From Bifidobacteriaceae bacterium (lineage in GTDB: Bacteria; Actinomycetota; Actinomycetes; Actinomycetales; WQXJ01): a DNA stretch of 11,394 bases. The notes beneath the pieces are model-generated. The model searched no databases. It had not been told where the DNA came from and saw nothing but the letters and a program-made list of their open reading frames with translations. The position numbers and the translations under genes are program-made. The stretch covers positions 1 through 11,394 of the forward strand of contig JAITJY010000074.1 in NCBI GenBank assembly GCA_031278675.1, in the 5' to 3' direction. Shown here one piece after another: positions 4,698 to 8,971 of this stretch (the stretch's first letter is position 1; the number at the start of each line of letters is the position of its first letter).

Positions 4698-6215
4698 ATG
4701 CCGTTCTTCCAAGTGGACGACCAGCTACCGGTGAACAAGAAGACTAAGAGCCTGGTTGAGGCGACCGCGCTCGCTCAGGAGCCCGAGGGACTGCAAGCTC
4801 TCGGGCTGTGGGTCCTGGCTGGCGCCGCCACCCAAGCGTCCCTCACTGATGGGCAGGTCACGCTCCCAGATCTGATCCGACTGTTACTGGACCGTAACCT
4901 CGCAGAGCGGCTAGCGGCCCGCCTGGTCGATGCCGGGTTCTGGCACACCACCGGACACACCTGTCCCCGATGCCGACCTGCCCCGCCCGGTACCTGGCTG
5001 TTCCATGACTGGGCCGACTTGGGATACGGTGCCGGCGCCCAGATCCGCGCGAAACGCGCGACCGCTAAAGAACTCAAGGACGCCGCGCTACGCCGCGCTG
5101 TCTGGCAACGCGACGCCATCGACCCCGCCAACCCCGTCACGGGCCTTTGCCGCTACTGCGGCACCCTCGTCAAACAACAGACCACACGCGGCCCGCAACG
5201 GGCCGACCTGGACCATGTGGTCCCCGGCGTGGCAATAGGCCTCGCAAACCTGGTGCTGTGTTGCAAAGCCTGCAACCAAGCCAAAGCGCAGCGGGCGCCG
5301 GCCGCTGCTGGCCTGACCCTGCGGCCGGCCCCACGCGACGATGGCCTACCCGACCCGCTGCGCGACAACGCCGCAGCGCTCGCGGCTGACAGCACACCAC
5401 GAACCTCAGTGTCGGCGTTAATGCACTCTGGTAGGGCGAGGCCTGCCCTACCAGAGTGCAATACGCGGGACACCGAGACCGCAGCGGACGCGCTGCGGGA
5501 GGCGGACGCGCCTCATCCATCCAGGGCCGTAGACGGGCTGGGCCTAGCCCCGACCGCCTGCGAGGCGGAAACGCTGGCCGGGTCAACCGGCCAAGCCGTA
5601 CCTACGGCCCCGTCAAGCCCTGCGGTCCATGCGGACGGCGGAGGCTGTTCCCCGACGGCCACGGACGGGTCGGGCTTAGCCCCGACCGCCTGCGAGGCGG
5701 TAACGCTGGCCGGGTCAACCGGCCAACCCAACTCCGTGGCCGCCGCTCCCTCTACGTCTCCAGTGGTGCGCCCACCGCGACGCCGACTACTGCGGACCAG
5801 ACCCCGGACCCGTGACGGTCCAAGCCCTGTATCTGCTGGTCAAACGACCGTCACGGTCGAACTGTCCTCGCGCGGGGCAGGGTCAGGGAAAGGGTTAACC
5901 AATCCGGGCAGGGTTCCGGCCGGGTCCGGCCGGGCCAGCTCCGGGCCACCGGCTGGGTGCCCGCCGGTCGGGTGTCCGCCAACCGAACCGACCGCCGAGT
6001 TGGCTGGAGCTGAGTCTGGTGGGGCTGGGTCTGACGGGGTGAGCGCGGCTCGATGGCGCCCCGATCCAGACCCGCTGGTGGAGTTGCCTGCTGGGAGGTT
6101 CGGGTCGCCGTGGGCGGGTTCTGCTCGTGGTTTGGAGCCCCGACCAGTGGGGATGTGCCCGGACCATGGGCTGGACCAGCCGTGCCGGGGCTGTCTGGAC
6201 GGGGCTGAGCTGTGA
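4698..6215 (+). CDS. Replication-initiator-like protein fused to HNH nuclease domain (505 aa)
   Basis: ATG 4698 follows the previous stop directly. Residues 1-105 (MPFFQVDDQLPVNKKTK, LWVLAGAATQASLTDG, TWLFHDWADLG) resemble the N-terminal domain of actinophage replication-initiator/HTH proteins, with a possible CPRC knuckle at 89-92. Residues 130-200 form an HNH domain: CRYC at 151-154, LDHVVP with D172 and H173, N184, and CKACNQAK with C189, C192 and N193, i.e. an HNN-type beta-beta-alpha metal site. Residues 205-485 are a low-complexity Pro/Ser/Gly linker whose DNA holds hairpins and a 63-bp duplication. The end has CPDH and PCRGC (487-499), a Cys/His motif often seen at the end of such phage proteins. 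Likely role: phage DNA replication initiation and/or DNA nicking. The assignments are by motif recognition; the linker is unusually long. Confidence 0.8.
   Translation: MPFFQVDDQLPVNKKTKSLVEATALAQEPEGLQALGLWVLAGAATQASLTDGQVTLPDLIRLLLDRNLAERLAARLVDAGFWHTTGHTCPRCRPAPPGTWLFHDWADLGYGAGAQIRAKRATAKELKDAALRRAVWQRDAIDPANPVTGLCRYCGTLVKQQTTRGPQRADLDHVVPGVAIGLANLVLCCKACNQAKAQRAPAAAGLTLRPAPRDDGLPDPLRDNAAALAADSTPRTSVSALMHSGRARPALPECNTRDTETAADALREADAPHPSRAVDGLGLAPTACEAETLAGSTGQAVPTAPSSPAVHADGGGCSPTATDGSGLAPTACEAVTLAGSTGQPNSVAAAPSTSPVVRPPRRRLLRTRPRTRDGPSPVSAGQTTVTVELSSRGAGSGKGLTNPGRVPAGSGRASSGPPAGCPPVGCPPTEPTAELAGAESGGAGSDGVSAARWRPDPDPLVELPAGRFGSPWAGSARGLEPRPVGMCPDHGLDQPCRGCLDGAEL
5422..5460. repeat. Perfect 16-bp inverted repeat with 7-nt loop
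   Basis: The arms TGCACTCTGGTAGGGC (5422-5437) and GCCCTACCAGAGTGCA (5445-5460) are exact reverse complements around GAGGCCT, whose last six bases are themselves palindromic. It lies inside the linker-coding part of the initiator/HNH gene, so it is not a conventional terminator. It could be a protein-binding site, part of an origin, or a small inserted palindromic element kept in frame. Confidence 0.9.
5532..5594 (+). repeat. 63-bp direct repeat, copy 1 (REP-like, with internal hairpins)
   Basis: This copy matches 5664-5726 at 59 of 63 positions. It contains a short inverted repeat (gggc/gccc), a GC-rich one (cgcct/aggcg around tgcg-type bases) and tggccgg/ccggcca with a 5-nt loop. It is in frame in the linker and encodes an APTACEA...LAGSTGQ segment. 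Confidence 0.85.
5664..5726 (+). repeat. 63-bp direct repeat, copy 2 (REP-like, with internal hairpins)
   Basis: This is the second copy of the 5532-5594 unit, exactly 132 bp downstream, so the reading frame is preserved. Its internal inverted repeats are gggc/gccc, accgcct/aggcggt with a 3-nt loop (7 bp), and tggccgg/ccggcca with a 5-nt loop (7 bp). The four differences from copy 1 include one (a to t) that lengthens the middle stem. Confidence 0.85.
5810..5856. repeat. 11-bp perfect inverted repeat with 25-bp spacer
   Basis: The arms CCGTGACGGTC (5810-5820) and GACCGTCACGG (5846-5856) are exact reverse complements. It lies in the same linker-coding region as the other palindromes. The 25-bp spacer suits a looped or paired protein-binding site better than a simple hairpin. 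Confidence 0.8.
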
Positions 6216-6946
6216 GCGTCCTGGCGGTGCCGGCACCGGACCTGGAACGGTTGAGGCAAGACATGATGACGCTGGCTGATCTGATGGATCGGCTGGAGCT
6301 GCTGCGTGGGACCCGCCGGGACAGCTCACGCGGGCGGCGGTCTTCGGTCAGTGGATCGCGGCCGCCGTTGGATATCGACCTGGTGGACGCAGTTGCTGAC
6401 TGTGAGCAGTGGATCGCTCACCTGACCTGGGATCTGTCGGTCGATGCTGAGACCGACGGGTTCCGGGTGAGGTGTCCTCACCCGCTGACCGGTGGGCATG
6501 GCCAGCGGCATCTTCATCCGCTGACGGGCGAGCTGTGGGGCAACTGTCTCCTGATCCCGTCGAACCTGTTGCGGTACATCGCGCGGGGTTGGATCGGCTA
6601 CTACGGTTCGGATGCTGACCTGTACGCATGTGAACGGTACGACGTGGATCGGCTGCTGGTGGCGTGCCGTCTGATGCTCGATGGGCCAGCAACGCGCCGG
6701 GTATGGCTGCCATCCGACTTGCGTTGTCCGGTGTTGGAACCTTGCGGGCATCGGCTGTGGGCTGAGCTGGACGATACGGGGCAGATCGGTACCGTGATCC
6801 GGTGCGCATCTGGCGTTGAGTCGCATAGCCGGCCGCCGGCTGAGTGGCCGCACCTTGCGGCAGTCCTCCGCCAGCAGACTGCGGAGTCAGCAGCGTTGGA
6901 GCGTCAAGCTGCGGCCATCGCGGTGCCGAGCGATTGGAATAATTGA
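6212..6946 (+). CDS. Hypothetical phage protein with possible C-terminal zinc ribbon (244 aa)
   Basis: GTG 6212 overlaps the stop of the initiator/HNH gene (GTGA), so the two are probably co-translated. Residues 1-40 form a helix and an Arg/Ser-rich linker (RRDSSRGRRSSVSGS). A central helical domain follows, with DLVDAVADCEQWIAHLTWDL, then a His/Pro-rich loop containing HPLTG twice, then LLIPSNLLRYIARGWIGYY. Near the C-terminus C172, C178, C198 and H205 (CPVLEPCGH, IRCAS, VESH) could bind zinc in a ribbon, although the first pair is spaced C-x5-C rather than C-x2-C. No family is confidently recognised. Its place after the initiator suggests a replication or regulatory partner. Confidence 0.78.
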   Translation: MSVLAVPAPDLERLRQDMMTLADLMDRLELLRGTRRDSSRGRRSSVSGSRPPLDIDLVDAVADCEQWIAHLTWDLSVDAETDGFRVRCPHPLTGGHGQRHLHPLTGELWGNCLLIPSNLLRYIARGWIGYYGSDADLYACERYDVDRLLVACRLMLDGPATRRVWLPSDLRCPVLEPCGHRLWAELDDTGQIGTVIRCASGVESHSRPPAEWPHLAAVLRQQTAESAALERQAAAIAVPSDWNN

Positions 6947-6949
6947 GTT

Positions 6950-7156
6950 ATGGTCTCGACGGGTGACGCGGCCCTTGTCCTCGGTGTCTCACGCAGGACG
7001 GTGCAACGCTGGGTGCGCGAAGGGCGATTGCGTGTTACGCGGAGCGGTGCCCGAGTCGGGATTCGGGTATCCGTTCTGGAGTCTCCGGCTCGGCCAGCGC
7101 GGGGCCGTCCGCCGTCGTGGATTCGCGACACGCCGCGCCGCGATCCCGGTGCTTGA
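6950..7156 (+). CDS. Excisionase-like (HTH_17) small DNA-binding protein (68 aa)
   Basis: ATG 6950 starts 3 bp after the previous stop. Residues 3-40 show a MerR/excisionase-type HTH: STGDAALVLGVSRRTVQRWV forms the two helices, REGRLRVTRSGARVGIRV the loop and wing. The tail is Arg/Pro-rich (ARPARGRPPSWIRDTPRRD) and may contact DNA. It is the last gene of the early block, directly before a TTGACA promoter candidate and the HNH/terminase module, so a role in switching on late transcription is an attractive but unproven idea. Xis-like function is the alternative. It is distinct from the HTH gene at 2907. Confidence 0.82.
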   Translation: MVSTGDAALVLGVSRRTVQRWVREGRLRVTRSGARVGIRVSVLESPARPARGRPPSWIRDTPRRDPGA

Positions 7157-7182
7157 CAATGTGTCGCGTTAACTGGTGTTAG
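7153..7182 (+). promoter_or_regulatory. Candidate sigma-70-type promoter before HNH/terminase module
   Basis: A perfect -35 box TTGACA (7153-7158) overlaps the stop of the small HTH gene. After 18 bp, TGTTAG (7177-7182) is a poor -10 (3 of 6 matches). ATG 7188 lies 5 bp after it. The short repeat ATGTG/CACAT flanks the region. Supported by position and the -35 only. Confidence 0.35.
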
Positions 7183-7292
7183 CTCACATGTTTTCTAACC
7201 CCTCTCCCTGCCGAAGGCGGGCTTGGTTCGACCCGTGTCGCGCCTCATCTTCGATTGGTCCCCCCAGGTGGTTGATATGCCCTCCTCCCCGC

Positions 7293-7631
7293 GTGGTCTC
7301 TAGTGGTGGTAGCGCTAGGCGCCGCCAGAAATCGAACCCCCGTACGGCCAACGGCCACCGCCGCCGCCAGGCCCGCGTGCGGGTTCTCGCCGAGGAAGAC
7401 CTCTGCTGTCTGTGTGGCCGGCCCGTGGACAAGGACCTCCCTGCGGGTTTACCGGGCTCCCCGGAGGTCCATGAACTCCTGGCCGTCTCACTGGGCGGCA
7501 GCCCAACTACGCGGGAGAACCTGCGTCTCACTCACCGAGACTGTAACCAACGCGCCGGAAACGGCCAAAAGTCCGCGAAAAACGCCAAAAACTCGGGAAA
7601 TTTACCTCTACCGCGGTCCCGGATGTGGTGA
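7293..7631 (+). CDS. HNH endonuclease beside terminase (about 112 aa)
   Basis: The conserved body (KSNPRTANGHRRRQARVRVL, then CCLCGRPVDK, SPEVHELLAVSLGGS, ENLRLTHRDCNQRAGNG, and the end PLPRSRMW) matches the small HNH proteins next to phage terminase genes. Metal/catalytic candidates are C38, C41, H60, N76, H81 and C84, counted from GTG 7293. Proteins of this type are known to assist terminase in cos cleavage and packaging in several phages. The start is uncertain: GTG 7293 gives the usual size but has no clear ribosome site; an in-frame ATG at 7188 would add 35 poorly coding-like residues but fits leaderless initiation; ATG 7277 is better placed but in another frame, reaching a stop within 9 codons. 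A frameshift near 7293 is possible. The stop is secure. Confidence 0.85.
   Translation: MVSSGGSARRRQKSNPRTANGHRRRQARVRVLAEEDLCCLCGRPVDKDLPAGLPGSPEVHELLAVSLGGSPTTRENLRLTHRDCNQRAGNGQKSAKNAKNSGNLPLPRSRMW
7567..7603. other. Phased A-tracts (candidate intrinsic DNA bend)
   Basis: A-runs occur at 7567-7570, 7578-7582, 7587-7591 and 7598-7600 (followed by TTT), with centres about 9-11.5 bp apart. In a GC-rich region this helical phasing predicts a bend. It lies in the end of the HNH gene, so the Lys/Asn-rich protein tail may be the whole reason for it. Confidence 0.5.
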
Positions 7632-7640
7632 GCGTGAACC

Positions 7641-7659
7641 CAGGGGGGTATCCCCCCTG
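7641..7659. repeat. Perfect 8-bp GC inverted repeat with TAT loop
   Basis: CAGGGGGG (7641-7648) and CCCCCCTG (7652-7659) pair exactly around TAT. It lies 10 bp after the HNH stop. The G-run/C-run pair is unlike a standard terminator because there is no following T-run; a terminase-binding or cutting site is a possible role. Confidence 0.85.
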
Positions 7660-7700
7660 CCCCGGATGCTGGCCACCCCTCCTGGGCATAGGGCCAAAAT

Positions 7701-7731
7701 ACCCCCAGGCAGTTTTCTCCTGCCTGGGGGT
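7701..7731 (+). terminator. Strong 12-bp perfect hairpin, possible terminator or packaging-site element
   Basis: ACCCCCAGGCAG (7701-7712) and CTGCCTGGGGGT (7720-7731) are exact reverse complements with a 7-nt loop TTTTCTC. It is very stable, but the sequence after it is TGGGGC rather than a T-run, so intrinsic termination is only one option. Its right arm can instead pair with 7739-7745 (CCTGGGG with CCCCAGG), giving two mutually exclusive structures. Confidence 0.5.
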
Positions 7732-7942
7732 TGGGGCACCCCAGGGGCGGCGCTGGTTTAGTTGCGGTGTATCCGCCGTGGTGTACGTGCCCTCGCTACG
7801 TGGCGGGCTTTGGGTCAGCGGTTGTGGCTGTTGGTTTCTTAGTCTGTCTGTGGGCTGCTGGCGGCGGCTATCGCCACTGCCCGAGACGGCCGCTCGGCCT
7901 GGTATATGCGCTGGTCAGACCCGATAATTCGTTACCGGCTGG

Positions 7943-7951
7943 TGGTAGAAT
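7943..7951 (+). promoter_or_regulatory. Extended -10 promoter, possibly leaderless, for late module
   Basis: TGG followed by TAGAAT (-10 at 7946-7951, 5 of 6 matches to TATAAT) forms an extended -10 element. The ATG at 7959 begins after a 7-nt spacer, the spacing expected when transcription starts on the A of the start codon. There is no clear -35 box. Confidence 0.5.
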
Positions 7952-7958
7952 CGGGGGT

Positions 7959-8477
7959 ATGGAGTGCCGATGCGGTGTGCTTGTCGAGGCCAGGGCAGGG
8001 CCTGGTCGCCTGAGGCGGTGGTGCTCGGCGCGGTGCCGGGTCGCTGCCTACAGAGCGCGCCACCGGCCGTCGGTTCTGGAGCAGCGCTCTGAGCCGGTCC
8101 GGTCGCCTGCCCGAGGGGGCGGGGCTCGGCTGGTGCGGACGGGCAGCGGTATTGGCTGTTACGCACTGCCGGGCTGTCTTGCGGGCGGTGGTCTGGCGCC
8201 GGTTGCGGCGCGTTTCCTGCGTCGCCTGCCCGGACGGGTGCTCTGGTCGGAGGTCGATGCCGCCGGCACCGGTTTAGCGGTGTTTGTCGCTTGCCGGGAC
8301 GGCCCGGGTTGGGAGGCGGCAGGTGTGTCTTTCATCTGCGATGGCCGCGCTGTGGTCTCGACGGGTGTGTTCTTCGATCTGCGGGCGGCGTTGCGGTCCC
8401 GCGAGAGGGGGTTCCGGGGATGGCCTTGGTTGACCCGTTGGATGCGTTCGCGCACGGTGCGTCGCTCTCGGACCTGA
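7959..8477 (+). CDS. Hypothetical protein with N-terminal Cys motif, upstream of terminase (172 aa)
   Basis: ATG 7959 is chosen because an extended -10 box sits at leaderless spacing and the Cys motif begins here. The N-terminus (ECRCGVLVEARAGPGRLRRW, then CSARCRVAAYRARHR) resembles the short zinc-finger seen in many actinobacterial proteins, with a Cys-Gly, an Arg-rich turn and CSxxCR followed by a basic YRARHR helix. C3 or C5, C22 and C26 are likely ligands; the first pair is spaced C-x-C, not C-x2-C. The rest is an unrecognised domain with strands (RVLWSEVDAAGTGLAVFV, GVSFICDGRAVVSTGVFF). It precedes and overlaps the terminase small subunit by 58 bp. DNA binding at the packaging site is possible but not shown. 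Confidence 0.7.
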   Translation: MECRCGVLVEARAGPGRLRRWCSARCRVAAYRARHRPSVLEQRSEPVRSPARGGGARLVRTGSGIGCYALPGCLAGGGLAPVAARFLRRLPGRVLWSEVDAAGTGLAVFVACRDGPGWEAAGVSFICDGRAVVSTGVFFDLRAALRSRERGFRGWPWLTRWMRSRTVRRSRT

Positions 8478-8971
8478 AGCGGCTTTGCCACCTGAGGACT
8501 TTGAAGGAGGCGGAGGCGGAGCTGCGTGCCTCAGTTGTGGCGGCCCAGGCGGCCAGGGACGCTGACGCCCGGGCCAGGGATGCGGACTTGGAACGGTTGC
8601 ATTCTGCGATGTTGGAATTGGGTGCTGGCGGTGACCCGTCCGCAGTGCTGGCGGCGTTGAAGGTCCGTGATGCTCGCTCCCGGGTCCAGTCCGCCGGTGG
8701 TGGCATATCTGTGGCAGCGGCTGTCCCTGCGGGTCGGGAGGCTGTGCTGGGAGCACTGCGTGCTCGGTTAGCGGCGGCGGTGGATGCGTGCGAGTCGCCG
8801 CGGGACTTGCCTGCGCTGGCCCGCAGGCTACAACAAGTGGACGCCGACTTGGACGCGCTGGGGCGGCGCGCGGTCACGCGCGGCGGCGGAGGAGTTGACG
8901 AACTTGCCCAACGACGCGCTCAGAGGCAGTCAAGAACCGACCAGGCGGGTCGCGCCGCGCGCGGTGGTTGA
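8420..8971 (+). CDS. terS: Probable terminase small subunit (183 aa)
   Basis: This gene lies directly before and overlapping the large terminase gene, the standard place for the small subunit, which recognises the packaging site and regulates the large subunit. ATG 8420 gives 183 residues; it overlaps the upstream gene by 58 bp, and no better in-frame start is seen. Residues 16-66 are a predicted long coiled coil (SDLKRLCHLRTLKEAEAELR, RDADARARDADLERLHSAML). Residues 107-148 form a helical pair (AVLGALRARLAAAVDAC, PRDLPALARRLQQVDADLDA) very like the C-terminal part of small actinophage terminase subunits. The last 30 residues are Gly/Arg-rich and basic. The assignment rests on position plus this pattern, not on a catalytic motif. 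Confidence 0.72.
   Translation: MALVDPLDAFAHGASLSDLKRLCHLRTLKEAEAELRASVVAAQAARDADARARDADLERLHSAMLELGAGGDPSAVLAALKVRDARSRVQSAGGGISVAAAVPAGREAVLGALRARLAAAVDACESPRDLPALARRLQQVDADLDALGRRAVTRGGGGVDELAQRRAQRQSRTDQAGRAARGG

Larger units (their letters stand above)
7632..7958. other. Non-coding, palindrome-rich interval; candidate cos region
   Basis: These 327 bp between the HNH gene and the next confident start hold no convincing gene. Two perfect palindromes (7641-7659, 7701-7731) and an overlapping alternative hairpin (7723-7745) fill the first third. The last third ends with an extended -10 element. An open frame in phase with the next gene runs through 7731-7958 and would add a hydrophobic segment (AVVAVGFLVCLWAAGGG), but it has no good start. 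Phages with an HNH gene beside terminase commonly have their cos site close by, so this interval is the best cos candidate; the exact cut site cannot be read from the sequence. Confidence 0.45.

Noticed and set aside
5456..5815. A 119-aa frame overlapping the linker, including CGPCGRRR and repeated SPDRLRGGNAGRVNRP
   Set aside because: It is an alternative frame through the duplicated GC-rich repeat; the main frame has the HNH head and Cys/His tail on either side, so the overlapping frame is probably a by-product of the repeat.
5740..5905. A third frame with WCAHRDADYC and CPRAG that looks like a Cys-rich segment, hinting at a frameshift
   Set aside because: It has no start, and the main frame continues to a sensible C-terminal motif; without homologue alignment a frameshift cannot be claimed.
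5840..6329. Several minus-strand frames of about 140 aa
   Set aside because: Pro/Arg-rich shadows of the repeat-laden linker, with no ribosome sites and overlapping each other in three frames.
7205..7240. ggttcgaccc and, on the other strand near 7330, ggttcgattt look like tRNA T-loops
   Set aside because: The flanking bases do not form the 5-bp T stem, and no acceptor, D or anticodon arms can be paired nearby.
7731..7958. In-frame upstream extension of the gene at 7959 with a hydrophobic segment
   Set aside because: No good start codon or ribosome site, it overlaps the palindrome arms, and the Cys motif and promoter spacing support the ATG at 7959.
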